A DNA stretch of 40,151 nt from Flavobacteriaceae bacterium UBA7433. GTDB lineage: Bacteria > Bacteroidota > Bacteroidia > Flavobacteriales > Flavobacteriaceae. The position numbers were made by a program, and so were the translations under genes. Positions within the stretch are counted from its first letter, which is position 1; each line of letters starts with the position of its first letter. The DNA is taken from positions 5,575 through 45,725 of the forward strand of contig DLQL01000066.1 in assembly GCA_002477565.1 (NCBI GenBank), given 5' to 3'. A model generated the notes under the pieces. It saw only the letters and a list, made by a program, of their open reading frames with translations, did no database searches and was not told the DNA's origin. This document shows positions 1 through 7,826 of this stretch, piece by piece.

Positions 1-1380
1 GATTTCTTAGAAGATTCTAAAATCACAGAATTGCTAAACAAATACAACCGTTTCAATCAAATTCCAATTAAATTTGGAACCAAAGAAATAAACGATCCTG
101 AATTTACTCCGCAAACAACAACAGATAAAGACGGGAAAGAAACTACGGAACCTCACAAGCAAATTACGGTTGATAGTATTATCAACAATGTAAACCCAGC
201 TTGGACAAAAAAACCTGCTGATTTAGAAGCAGGTGATTACAACGCTTTCTACCGCGAGTTGTATCCCATGCAAATGGAAGAACCTTTGTTCCACATTCAC
301 CTGAATGTCGACTATCCGTTCAATTTGACAGGAATCTTGTACTTTCCAAAATTGAGCAGAAACATGGACATTCAAAAGGACAAAATCCAACTCTATCAAA
401 ACCAAGTTTTTATCACCGACAACGTAGAAGGAATTGTGCCTGACTTTTTGCAAATGCTAAAAGGAGTCATCGATTCACCAGACATCCCATTGAACGTGTC
501 GCGGTCTTACCTCCAAGCCGATGGCGCAGTCAAAAAGATTTCGGGATACATCACCAAAAAAATTGCCGACAAGCTGAGCTCATTGTTTAAAAACAACCGA
601 ACAGATTTTGAGCAAAAATGGAATGACATCAAAGTCATCATCGAATACGGGATGTTGTCAGACGACAAGTTTTATGAAAAAGCACAAAAATTTGCTTTGT
701 TCCCTACGGTAGATGAAACCTTCTTTACGTTGGAGGAATTGAAAGAAAAGACAAAGGATTTGCAAACTGACAAAGACGGAAATCTCATTGTTTTGTACGC
801 AGCCAACAAGGAAGCTCAACACAGCTATATTGAAGAGGCCAAAGAAAAAGGCTACGAGGTTTTGTTGTTGGATTCACCAATCGTATCGCATTTGATGCAA
901 AAATTGGAAGGAAGCAATGAGAAAGTGAAATTTACACGTGTTGATTCTGACCATGTAGACAACTTGATCAAAAAAGACGAAACAAAAATCAGCAAATTGT
1001 CAGATGCAGAAAAAGAAAGCTTGCAACCCCTGATCGAAGCAAATGTACCTAAAGAGAGCTATACAGTGCAGTTGGAAGCCTTGGATTCCAATGCCAATCC
1101 ATTTAGCATTACCGTTCCTGAGTTTATGAGACGAATGAAAGAAATGAGCCAGTCAGGAGGCGGTGGCGGAATGTTTGGAATGGAAAACATGCCAGAAATG
1201 TACAACCTCGTGGTCAACACCAACAACGAGTTGATTCGTGAAATTCTCGACACCAAGACAGCAAAAAAGCAAAACCGTTTGATCGGCCAAGCTTTTGACC
1301 TCGCTAAACTGTCTCAAAACCTTCTTCATGGGGAAGAGCTGACGAAATTTATCAAACGCAGTTATGAAATGATCAAATAA
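1..1380 (+). CDS. htpG: Molecular chaperone HtpG (Hsp90), C-terminal part
   Basis: This is the 3' part of the gene for the bacterial Hsp90 chaperone. The reading frame is open from base 1, so the true start and the N-terminal ATPase domain lie outside the window. About 459 codons remain, covering the middle domain and the C-terminal dimerisation domain. The segment with FPKLSRNMDIQKDKIQLY and NVEGIVPDFLQMLKGVIDSPDIPLNVSRS is the strongly conserved Hsp90 middle-domain signature, including the catalytic-loop arginine region. A short Gly-rich stretch (SGGGGGMFGMENMPEM) lies near the C-terminus, as in other Bacteroidota HtpG proteins. A strong intrinsic terminator follows 21 bases after the stop, so transcription probably ends there. 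Identification is secure. Confidence 0.96.
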   Translation, partial: DFLEDSKITELLNKYNRFNQIPIKFGTKEINDPEFTPQTTTDKDGKETTEPHKQITVDSIINNVNPAWTKKPADLEAGDYNAFYRELYPMQMEEPLFHIHLNVDYPFNLTGILYFPKLSRNMDIQKDKIQLYQNQVFITDNVEGIVPDFLQMLKGVIDSPDIPLNVSRSYLQADGAVKKISGYITKKIADKLSSLFKNNRTDFEQKWNDIKVIIEYGMLSDDKFYEKAQKFALFPTVDETFFTLEELKEKTKDLQTDKDGNLIVLYAANKEAQHSYIEEAKEKGYEVLLLDSPIVSHLMQKLEGSNEKVKFTRVDSDHVDNLIKKDETKISKLSDAEKESLQPLIEANVPKESYTVQLEALDSNANPFSITVPEFMRRMKEMSQSGGGGGMFGMENMPEMYNLVVNTNNELIREILDTKTAKKQNRLIGQAFDLAKLSQNLLHGEELTKFIKRSYEMIK

Positions 1381-1400
1381 TCAAAAAGTAAAACCATTCT

Positions 1401-1443
1401 AAAATAGCGTCATTGCAAAACTGCAACGGCGCTATTTTTTTTT
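1401..1443 (+). terminator. Intrinsic terminator after htpG
   Basis: AAAATAGCG at 1401-1409 pairs with CGCTATTTT at 1430-1438. The stem continues inward through a TTGCA/TGCAA arm with one mismatch around an AAAC loop, and is followed by an unbroken T run to 1443. It is a long GC-centred hairpin with a U-tract, oriented to stop htpG transcription. Confidence 0.85.
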
Positions 1444-1490
1444 ACTTTTACAAAAAAATTAGACTCCTAACCCACTCCATAAATCACGAG

Positions 1491-1931
1491 ATGTTCTCTA
1501 AAGAAGAAGCAGCACTGGTCAGAAAAGAATTTTGGCTTTCATTTGCCAAATCCTTTCCAAAAAAATGGCTCCTATACAACACCAAAATAAAAGGGTTTTC
1601 TTTTAAATTTCATGCAGATCGGAATGCTGCATTGGTGCTCTTAGACATCGCGCCCAAGAGCGATGCCAAACGCACCTTGCTCTACGAACAGCTCCAAGCA
1701 CTGCAACCCATCCTCACAGAAAATTACCTGCCTGAAATCGTGTTTTCCGAAAACTACAGGGTCGCATCTGGCAAGGAAGTATCGCGCATATACACAGCAC
1801 TTCCAAGCCCCTTTAACATCTACAACAAAAACACCTGGCCAAAAGCTTTTGAATTTTTCAACGAAAAAATGTCCCTCTTTGAACGCTTCTTCTTCGAGTA
1901 CGAGGGTTTTATCAAAGAAGCAGAACTGTAA
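1491..1931 (+). CDS. DUF4268 domain protein
   Basis: Small cytoplasmic protein of about 146 residues that I place in the DUF4268 family from its overall pattern (FSKEEAALVRKEFWLSFAK at the start, conserved KGFSFKFHADR, and a C-terminal NEKMSLFERFFFEYEGFIKEAEL helix). No enzymatic motif is visible. The frame is open upstream to 1413, but the ATG at 1491 (MFSKEEAA) matches the usual start of the family and avoids running through the htpG terminator. It has no signal peptide or membrane segment. It lies between htpG and coaD on the same strand with 134 bases before coaD, so it is probably its own unit. Function unknown. Confidence 0.75.
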   Translation: MFSKEEAALVRKEFWLSFAKSFPKKWLLYNTKIKGFSFKFHADRNAALVLLDIAPKSDAKRTLLYEQLQALQPILTENYLPEIVFSENYRVASGKEVSRIYTALPSPFNIYNKNTWPKAFEFFNEKMSLFERFFFEYEGFIKEAEL

Positions 1932-2035
1932 TAAAAACGTTTAATTTGAATTCATTGGCTTGAAACAAGTAGGATAAAAAAACCTTTTCTAGAAGTTGAA
2001 AAAACAACAAAACAGAAAATCTTCCAAAGAAACGC

Positions 2036-2043
2036 TATCTTTG
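2036..2043 (+). promoter_or_regulatory. Putative -7 element of coaD promoter
   Basis: TATCTTTG fits the Bacteroidota -7 consensus TAnnTTTG and ends 22 bases before the coaD ATG. No well-placed TTG -33 element is visible. Confidence 0.5.
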
Positions 2044-2065
2044 AACATCTCTATCAAGCAAAGTC

Positions 2066-2521
2066 ATGAAAAAAGCCGTATTTCCAGGGTCTTTTGACCC
2101 CATCACATTGGGGCATGTAGACATCATCAACAGAGCCTTGCCGCTCTTTGATGAAATAGTGATCGCTGTTGGCGTAAACGCTGAAAAAAACTACATGTTT
2201 TCTTTAGAAGAACGAATCGCTTTTATCGAAAAGACCTTTGCGGGTGAAAAGAAAATCACCCTTAAAACTTACCGAGGATTGACAGTGGATTTTTGCAAAT
2301 CGGTCAACGCTCATTTTATCTTACGTGGCCTGAGAAATCCGGCAGATTTTGAATTTGAAAAAGCGATTGCCATCACCAATAGAAAAATATCGGGTATTGA
2401 AACGGTGTTTTTACTGACCAGTGCTGAAACCTCTTTTATCAGTTCCAGCATCGTTCGGGACATCTTAAGAAACAATGGAGATGCTTCCCTCCTGCTTCCT
2501 GAAGGAATTGTCAATACTTAG
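2066..2521 (+). CDS. coaD: Phosphopantetheine adenylyltransferase
   Basis: Catalyses the fourth step of coenzyme A synthesis, transferring AMP from ATP to 4'-phosphopantetheine to give dephospho-CoA. The 151-residue length is standard. The N-terminal KAVFPGSFDPITLGHVDII holds the nucleotidyltransferase T/HxGH signature (His17), and the C-terminal half carries FLLTSAETSFISSSIVRD, the ISSSxxR ATP-binding motif of CoaD. The ATG at 2066 gives the conserved MKKAVFPGSFDP start. Its stop overlaps by four bases the stop region of the convergent DedA-like gene, so the two transcription units meet tail to tail with no terminator between them. Identification is secure. Confidence 0.96.
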   Translation: MKKAVFPGSFDPITLGHVDIINRALPLFDEIVIAVGVNAEKNYMFSLEERIAFIEKTFAGEKKITLKTYRGLTVDFCKSVNAHFILRGLRNPADFEFEKAIAITNRKISGIETVFLLTSAETSFISSSIVRDILRNNGDASLLLPEGIVNT

Positions 2522-3126
2522 ACCAATTCAAACAGAAACAAGGCATATCCAAAAAAGCGTACAAAACGAAAAAGTGCTAAAACAGTTGCCCATTTTAGAG
2601 GGTATTGGGTTGCACCGCAAATCAGCATAACCACCGCAAAAGGAACTGGCAACAAGGCAGAGACCACCACAAAAAAACCTCCCCATTTTTTTAAGTTCGC
2701 AAACAACGCCCCGTATTTTTTAAATGACCAGTTGTGTATGCTGGGAATGTGAATGATTTTCATTCCTAAAAAATAAGAAACCATACCTCCTAAATAGGAA
2801 AGCAAGGCCAAAATCACAAGCAACCACCAAGGATTCCATTGGAGTTGATTGCTCAATTCCTTGGACCATAAGATGAACAGGTCTGGAGGAAGGAGTCCTA
2901 AAAGCGATTCAGAAACAACAAAAATCGCAAAAACGAGTCCCGTCGACACATTGAGTACCAGCAGTGAAAAAATTTCTTTGATGGAGATGACATAGCTTTC
3001 CATCAAAAACAAGGCGCCAATTAAAATAGCAATGGCGAGCACCAACTTCAAGAGGTTGGAAGCCAAAAAATGAAACAAGCCAGTCCTTCTCAAGTAATGG
3101 AAGTACAAATTAAAGTATCGCAGCAT
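2518..3126 (-). CDS. DedA/VTT-family inner membrane protein (YqaA-like)
   Basis: Polytopic membrane protein of 202 residues related to the DedA/SNARE-associated (VTT) family; relatives act in lipid-carrier or phospholipid flipping and membrane homeostasis. Visible family marks are SESLLGLLPPDLFILW (the acidic, proline-rich re-entrant loop), SYLGGMVSYFLGM, and the C-terminal FRFVRFFGYA segment. There are about five hydrophobic segments. The frame stays open upstream to 3276, overlapping sulP; I choose the ATG at 3126 because it follows the sulP stop by seven bases and gives a normal N-terminus (MLRYFNLYFHYLRRTG). It is the second gene of a sulP-dedA operon and converges with coaD. The substrate is unknown. 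Confidence 0.8.
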   Translation of the reverse strand: MLRYFNLYFHYLRRTGLFHFLASNLLKLVLAIAILIGALFLMESYVISIKEIFSLLVLNVSTGLVFAIFVVSESLLGLLPPDLFILWSKELSNQLQWNPWWLLVILALLSYLGGMVSYFLGMKIIHIPSIHNWSFKKYGALFANLKKWGGFFVVVSALLPVPFAVVMLICGATQYPLKWATVLALFRFVRFFGYALFLFELV

Positions 3127-3133
3127 TTGTTTG

Positions 3134-4798
3134 TTAGAATGACTTTTTAGACAAAATTGCTTTTGAAAATTTTTCTGGATCGGCAGCCAAGTGATAACGT
3201 GGATCATCGATATCTTCTTCGATGACCTTGTAAAACTTGTCATCAGATTTGTAAAGCAACTGTTTGCATTCAGCACTCAAATGTTTCAATTTGATCGATT
3301 TTTCTGCGGCATCGTATTTTTCTACAATGATAGAGATGGCCTCAATGGCTGAATAATCACTGACACGAGATTCAACAAAGTCAATTTCCACCTTGTCTGG
3401 ATCATTTTTTACATCAAACTTTTCAAGAAATCCAGTTACAGAACCAAAAAAGAGAGGTCCCCAAATTTCATACGTTTTTGTCCCGTCGTCTTTGATGCGT
3501 TTGCGTGCTCTAATTTTGGTCGCATTTTCCCAAGCAAAAACCAAAGCCGAAATGATGACCCCGATAAACACAGCGATTGCCAAATCAAAAACAACAGTCA
3601 CCGCAGAAACTACAATCAGCACCACTGCATCCGAAAGTGGAATTTTTCGAAGGACGCGAAAACTCGACCAAGCAAAGGTTTCAATGACCATCATAAACAT
3701 GACCCCTACCAAAGCAGCAATTGGTACTTGCTCAATGTACTGATCTGTAAATAAAATAAAGGTCAACAGCGTCAAAGCCATCGTAATTCCAGAAAGTCTT
3801 CCCCGACCACCTGCATTGATATTGATGACAGTCTGTCCAATCATCCCACAACCTCCAGTACCACCAAACAAACCACTGACGATATTTCCAGCACCTTGTG
3901 CCACACATTCGCGGTTTCCATTTCCTCGGGTTTCTGTCAAATCATCGACCAAGTTCATGGTCATCAAAGATTCAATCAAGCCCACGGATGCGGCCAAAAA
4001 AGCATAGGGAAGGATAAATAAAAAGGTATCCAGATTAAAAGGGAGGTTGCTCCACAACTCCTTGTTGGGTGTTGGAAACTCTCCTTTCAGCCCTTCACCA
4101 CCACCTTCGATGATGTATGAACCAACAGTGCTGACATCCAAGCCTCCAAAAACTACCAGCGCAGTGGTTGCCAAGATGGCTGTCAGAGCAGCCGGTATTT
4201 TGGTGGTTATTTTTGGCAACAACCAAATAATGACCATCGTAAAGCCAACCAAACCCAACATTGTATAGAGTTCGGTTCCAATCATGGGGATGTTGAGGTA
4301 CTCTTTGACTCCCTCCGTTGAAACCTGCAACTCTTTGTGAGAAAACATACGCACTTGTGCTAAAAAAATGACAATTGCCAATCCATTCACAAAACCCATC
4401 ATCACGGGATGTGGGATCAAACGCACAAAACGTCCTAATTTCAACAGACCTGCAGCAACTTGTATAAGTCCCATCAACACAACAGCAGCCAATAGATAAA
4501 AATACCCCATGTTGTCAATCGGCGCATCAAAAAGCATTCCCTTGGTATGGCCTTCAGCAATGAGGTGAACAAAAATAACGGCTACGGCCCCTGCCGCTCC
4601 GGAAATCAACCCCGGTCTGCCTCCAAAAACGGCTGTGATCAAACCAATCATAAAAGCACCTGACAACGCCACCAATGGGTCGATTTGTGCTACGAAAGCA
4701 AAGGCGACGACTTCGGGAATCATCGCGAGTGAAACAGTCATCCCTGCCAATACATCGTCTTTAGGATTTTGGGCTATTTTTCTGATAAATTCTGTCAT
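3134..4798 (-). CDS. SulP-family anion permease
   Basis: Integral inner-membrane transporter of 554 residues in the SulP/SLC26 family, which moves sulfate, bicarbonate or other anions. The N-terminal two thirds is a run of hydrophobic helices starting with the family-typical DDVLAGMTVSLAMIPEVVAFAF, then GLISGAAGAVAVIF, LIPHPVMMGFVNGLAIVIF and CVAQGAGNIVSGLFGGTGGCGMIGQT. The last hundred or so residues (from about WGPLFFGSVTGF) form a cytoplasmic STAS domain. Which anion is carried cannot be read from the sequence; family members of this type in marine bacteria are often annotated as sulfate or bicarbonate carriers. It begins at an ATG with a well-formed promoter upstream, and a DedA-like gene follows seven bases after its stop. 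Confidence 0.92.
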   Translation of the reverse strand: MTEFIRKIAQNPKDDVLAGMTVSLAMIPEVVAFAFVAQIDPLVALSGAFMIGLITAVFGGRPGLISGAAGAVAVIFVHLIAEGHTKGMLFDAPIDNMGYFYLLAAVVLMGLIQVAAGLLKLGRFVRLIPHPVMMGFVNGLAIVIFLAQVRMFSHKELQVSTEGVKEYLNIPMIGTELYTMLGLVGFTMVIIWLLPKITTKIPAALTAILATTALVVFGGLDVSTVGSYIIEGGGEGLKGEFPTPNKELWSNLPFNLDTFLFILPYAFLAASVGLIESLMTMNLVDDLTETRGNGNRECVAQGAGNIVSGLFGGTGGCGMIGQTVININAGGRGRLSGITMALTLLTFILFTDQYIEQVPIAALVGVMFMMVIETFAWSSFRVLRKIPLSDAVVLIVVSAVTVVFDLAIAVFIGVIISALVFAWENATKIRARKRIKDDGTKTYEIWGPLFFGSVTGFLEKFDVKNDPDKVEIDFVESRVSDYSAIEAISIIVEKYDAAEKSIKLKHLSAECKQLLYKSDDKFYKVIEEDIDDPRYHLAADPEKFSKAILSKKSF

Positions 4799-4820
4799 TG
4801 TAGCTGCTTTTAATGGACTG

Positions 4821-4850
4821 CAAAAATAGGGCTATTATTTGCAATGACAA
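4821..4850 (-). promoter_or_regulatory. Promoter of sulP-dedA operon
   Basis: Read on the minus strand this is TTG-N19-TATTTTTG, a full match to the Bacteroidota -33/-7 promoter. The -7 box ends 22 bases before the sulP ATG, giving a leader of roughly 17 bases. Confidence 0.7.
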
Positions 4851-4942
4851 GCATATTTATGGCTAAGAATTTGGAAACCCAAAATCGAATCCTTTTTCAA
4901 AGACTCAATAAGGCTTTGAAAAAACATAAGGACTTCAAGAGA

Positions 4943-5533
4943 TCAAATGGGCGGAAATAGCAATTTGATATTTGCATAAGTGTTTTCCAGTGCAACGGCA
5001 GTTTCTCGTTTGTTTTTAAAAACGGCCTTTTGAATGCCTTCTTCTTTTTGGGGAACCAAAGCCCCATTGTGGGTAGTTCTCATTAAAAACCAATAGGTCA
5101 CTTTCAAGCGCAGTTCACTTTTGTATTGAAAAATATGATAAGTGGTCTGCAACTCTCTCTCAATGCAAAGCCCTTGAACACCACATTCTTCTTCTACTTC
5201 TCTCAAAGCCGTTGCAGTTTTATGCTCTCCTTTTTCCAAATGTCCTTTCGGCAAATCCCATTTGTCAAAACGGTAGATAAACAGTGTTTCTTCTTTGGCA
5301 TTCAAAACCATTCCACCTGCAGCTTCCAACATTCGAAACCAAGTCTTGAAGGTGGCCCAAGCACTCTCCAAATTGGAAGTGTACAAACACAGTCCCTTTT
5401 TGGGATTATCCTCAAGCAAAGAGAGCATTTTTTCAAGGGATGCTTCTTTGAAATCCAAGACCCTTCCTACAGGATTTTTTGGCAAAAAATCTGTCAGTAT
5501 AATTGGGCAATCATTCATAAAAACTTTATACAT
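4943..5533 (-). CDS. Nudix hydrolase
   Basis: A 196-residue protein with a complete Nudix box: GHLEKGEHKTATALREVEEE followed by CGV, matching Gx5Ex7REUxEExGU, which binds the metal and pyrophosphate of a nucleoside diphosphate linked to X. An N-terminal extension of about 85 residues precedes the box and is typical of a flavobacterial subgroup beginning MYKVF. I choose the ATG at 5533 for that reason, although the frame is open to 5605 and there is a second ATG at 5518. The gene starts only seven bases from the pyrE start, in the opposite direction, so the two 5' regions share regulatory sequence. The substrate cannot be deduced; housecleaning or nucleotide-sugar hydrolysis are possibilities. 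Confidence 0.88.
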   Translation of the reverse strand: MYKVFMNDCPIILTDFLPKNPVGRVLDFKEASLEKMLSLLEDNPKKGLCLYTSNLESAWATFKTWFRMLEAAGGMVLNAKEETLFIYRFDKWDLPKGHLEKGEHKTATALREVEEECGVQGLCIERELQTTYHIFQYKSELRLKVTYWFLMRTTHNGALVPQKEEGIQKAVFKNKRETAVALENTYANIKLLFPPI

Positions 5534-5536
5534 TTG
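5529..5536 (+). promoter_or_regulatory. -7 element of pyrE, four bases before the ATG
   Basis: TACATTTG matches TAnnTTTG, and only TAGG separates it from the pyrE ATG at 5541. Transcription would begin at or next to the start codon, so the mRNA would be leaderless. The box overlaps the start codon of the divergent Nudix gene. A TTG at 5503-5505 is 23 bases upstream, a long spacing. Confidence 0.55.
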
Positions 5537-5540
5537 TAGG

Positions 5541-6182
5541 ATGATTTTGAACAAAGATACAGCAAAAGCTACCGCCAAATTACTTTTACAAACAAAAGCA
5601 ATCAAACTGGAACCCGAAAACCCGTTTTCATGGGCTTCTGGATGGAAATCGCCTATTTATTGTGACAATCGCATCACCCTTTCCTATCCTGAGGTTCGGA
5701 CATTTTTAATGAAAAGCATGTCTCAAATTGTACTTGAAAAATACGGAAAACCCGATGTCATCGCTGGAGTTGCCACTGGTGCCATTGCCATCGGCATGTT
5801 GGTCGCACAGGAACTGGAAGTGCCTTTTGTCTATGTCAGACCCGAAGCTAAAAAACACGGACGTCAAAATCAAATTGAAGGATTTTTACCTGCTGGCAGC
5901 AATGTGGTCGTGATTGAAGATTTGATCAGTACCGGAAAAAGCAGCTTGCACGCTGTTGAGGCTTTGAACAAAGCCAATGTCAATGTCCTGGGAATGCTCG
6001 CCATCTTTACCTACGGATTTGGAATTGCAGATGAAAATTTCGAAGCGTTGAATGTCGAATTGACTACTTTGAGCAATTACGAACATTTGATCGCATTGGC
6101 GGTTGCCGAAAACTTCGTTTCCAAAGACCAATTGGAAACTTTAAAACTTTGGCGAAAAGAACCCAGTACCTGGAACCAGTAA
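5541..6182 (+). CDS. pyrE: Orotate phosphoribosyltransferase
   Basis: Fifth step of de novo pyrimidine synthesis: orotate plus PRPP gives orotidine 5'-phosphate. The 213-residue protein has WASGWKSPIYCDNRITLSYP near the N-terminus, the family's substrate loop, and the PRPP-binding signature VVVIEDLISTGKSSLHA. The frame extends upstream to 5295 only by reading through the divergent Nudix gene; the ATG at 5541 gives the conserved MILNKDTAK start and lies four bases after a -7 promoter box. A small SRPBCC gene follows 15 bases after the stop and is probably co-transcribed. Identification is secure. Confidence 0.95.
   Translation: MILNKDTAKATAKLLLQTKAIKLEPENPFSWASGWKSPIYCDNRITLSYPEVRTFLMKSMSQIVLEKYGKPDVIAGVATGAIAIGMLVAQELEVPFVYVRPEAKKHGRQNQIEGFLPAGSNVVVIEDLISTGKSSLHAVEALNKANVNVLGMLAIFTYGFGIADENFEALNVELTTLSNYEHLIALAVAENFVSKDQLETLKLWRKEPSTWNQ
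5552..5578 (-). promoter_or_regulatory. Putative Nudix gene promoter inside pyrE
   Basis: On the minus strand TATCTTTG (5552-5559) matches the -7 consensus, with a TTG (5576-5578) 16 bases upstream. It lies within the first codons of pyrE and would give the Nudix mRNA a leader of about a dozen bases to the ATG at 5533. Confidence 0.45.
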
Positions 6183-6197
6183 TCTAAAACATCCAAA

Positions 6198-6590
6198 ATG
6201 TCTCTAAATCTAGAAAGCAGAACCGTTGTGGTCTCTAAAAGTCCTCAAGAAGTTTTTTCTTTTTTGTCAACGCTTTCCAACTACGAGCAATTGATGCCCG
6301 AAAGCACTGAAAAATTTCAAATAGACGGGGATTCTTTTGTCTTTGCACTAAAAGGGATGCCAGAAATTCGCTTGGTCTTGAAAGAAACAATACCCAACAA
6401 AACAATTGTCTTAGGAGCGGCAAGCAACAAACTGCGTTTTACCTTGACCTCTTCCATTGAGGAAGAAGCGGGGTCTTCAAAAATTCACTTGACTTTTCAG
6501 GGAGATTTCAATCCCATGATGCGTATGATGGTCACCAAACCATTGACTCATTTTATCAATACGCTGATAGACAACATCGAAAAAATATAA
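6198..6590 (+). CDS. SRPBCC (START-like) family protein
   Basis: A 130-residue protein with the helix-grip SRPBCC fold pattern: an opening strand LESRTVVVSKSPQEVFSFLSTLSNYEQLMPES, central strands, and a long C-terminal helix (MMRMMVTKPLTHFINTLIDNIEKI). This fold encloses a hydrophobic ligand pocket; the ligand here is unknown. It follows pyrE closely on the same strand and converges on birA, an arrangement I recognise from other flavobacteria. No signal peptide or membrane segment is present. The link to pyrimidine synthesis is positional only. Confidence 0.8.
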   Translation: MSLNLESRTVVVSKSPQEVFSFLSTLSNYEQLMPESTEKFQIDGDSFVFALKGMPEIRLVLKETIPNKTIVLGAASNKLRFTLTSSIEEEAGSSKIHLTFQGDFNPMMRMMVTKPLTHFINTLIDNIEKI

Positions 6591-6610
6591 AATACTCCAG
6601 TTGATTTTTT

Positions 6611-7345
6611 CTATTTGATCAGTTCAACTTCTTTCAATCCAAATGTACGAATGCTTTCGTTCTCAAGTTCGATTTGAAGATTTCCAACAGAAGACACACC
6701 GACAATTTTCCCTATAAAAACATTGCCAGAAGGTTCTTTAAACATAGAAGGAATTCCCTGTTTGTACAATAAAGATGTGTAGTTCTCTTTTATTTTTTCA
6801 AAGTTTTCTGGCCTGCAATTTAGAACTTGAGTTTGAATGTTCTCCAGCAAGGATTGCAACAGTGCTTCGCGGTCAACGTCTGTTCCTAAAATCGTTTTTA
6901 AGGAACTTGCATTCGAAAGCGACGGGGAAAATTCTACTTGATTGACATTCAGTCCAACTCCTATGATGCTGTGTTTCAATGTACCTGCACGAAAACTATT
7001 TTCAATCAATATCCCACCCAGTTTCGAAGAACCTGACAGAATGTCGTTCGGCCATTTCACCGAAAGTTTGGCAATCGAATAAGAAGCCAATGTCGAATGC
7101 AGGGCTAAGGAAACGGCGTAACTCAAAAAAAAGGCCTCTTTGAAAAGCAGTTCCTCAGGAACCACAAACACACTGAACAAGAGGTTTTTACTCGGCTCCG
7201 ACTCCCATGAAGCCCCCACCTGACCGCGGCCTTTGGTCTGCATCTCTGCAGTCACTACCGTGGGTTCTTCCAACCGAGCATGCGCCACCAAGTCTTTTAA
7301 AAAGGTGTTTGTGGATTCAATGGCATCAAGTTTGATTCTCTTCAT
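6611..7345 (-). CDS. birA: Biotin--[acetyl-CoA-carboxylase] ligase
   Basis: Attaches biotin to the carrier protein of acetyl-CoA carboxylase and other carboxylases through a biotinyl-AMP intermediate. At 244 residues it is the short form without the N-terminal DNA-binding domain of E. coli BirA, so it should be a ligase and not a repressor. The conserved blocks are TKGRGQVGASWES (the biotin/AMP loop, GRGQxG), KWPNDI, and KLGGILIE. It starts at an ATG (MKRIKLDAIESTNTFLKD), where the ESTN motif also contacts biotin. It is transcribed divergently from rsfS and converges with the SRPBCC gene. Confidence 0.95.
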   Translation of the reverse strand: MKRIKLDAIESTNTFLKDLVAHARLEEPTVVTAEMQTKGRGQVGASWESEPSKNLLFSVFVVPEELLFKEAFFLSYAVSLALHSTLASYSIAKLSVKWPNDILSGSSKLGGILIENSFRAGTLKHSIIGVGLNVNQVEFSPSLSNASSLKTILGTDVDREALLQSLLENIQTQVLNCRPENFEKIKENYTSLLYKQGIPSMFKEPSGNVFIGKIVGVSSVGNLQIELENESIRTFGLKEVELIK

Positions 7346-7401
7346 TCGTAAAATATAACAAAAACAAGGTTCTCATCGGCAAATTAGTTGCAAAAAAGTG
7401 A

Positions 7402-7409
7402 TAACTTTG
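7402..7409 (+). promoter_or_regulatory. Putative -7 element of the rsfS-ftsH promoter
   Basis: TAACTTTG matches TAnnTTTG and ends 21 bases before the rsfS ATG. A TTG at 7388-7390 is too close (11 bases) to be a normal -33 element. Confidence 0.5.
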
Positions 7410-7430
7410 CTGCAAATTAAATACTATTTA

Positions 7431-7802
7431 ATGTCAAAAAAAAATATCAGTACTGATCAATTGATTTCAACCATCATCAAAGGAATCGAAGACGTAAAAG
7501 GAGAAGAAATTCAGTTGTTGGATTTGAGAAAGATTGAAAACACCGTTTGTGATTATTTTATAGTATGTTCTGGGAATTCAAACACACAAGTCAAGGCGCT
7601 CTCAGGAGCCATCCAAAAAGTGGTCGGAAAAGAAGCTCAAGAGAAGGCGTGGCACGTCGAAGGAGAATCTGTCGCGGAATGGGTGTTGATTGACTATGTC
7701 AATGTGGTGGTTCACATCTTCCAAAAACACATCAGAGATTTTTATGACATCGAAAGCCTTTGGGGCGATGCCAAGGTTACTAAAATTTCTTCTTCACTTT
7801 AA
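7431..7802 (+). CDS. rsfS: Ribosome silencing factor RsfS
   Basis: A 123-residue protein of the RsfS/Iojap family, which binds ribosomal protein uL14 on the 50S subunit and blocks subunit joining in slow growth. Family marks are the LLDLRKIENTVCDYFIVCSGNSNTQVKAL block and the C-terminal WVLIDYVNVVVHIFQKHIRDFYDIESLWGDA block, where the YYxLExLWxDA motif appears as FYDIESLWGDA. I choose the ATG at 7431 over the in-frame upstream start at 7398 because the latter lies inside the promoter. It is followed 24 bases later by ftsH on the same strand and probably heads a long operon. Confidence 0.95.
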   Translation: MSKKNISTDQLISTIIKGIEDVKGEEIQLLDLRKIENTVCDYFIVCSGNSNTQVKALSGAIQKVVGKEAQEKAWHVEGESVAEWVLIDYVNVVVHIFQKHIRDFYDIESLWGDAKVTKISSSL

Positions 7803-7826
7803 TTCATTCTTAAGCAGATTCAAAAA

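Noticed and set aside
4893..4923. Hairpin TTTTTCAAAG/CTTTGAAAAA between the Nudix and sulP genes
   Set aside because: A ten-base stem is present, but it is mostly A/T and no U-tract follows in either direction, so I do not call it a terminator.
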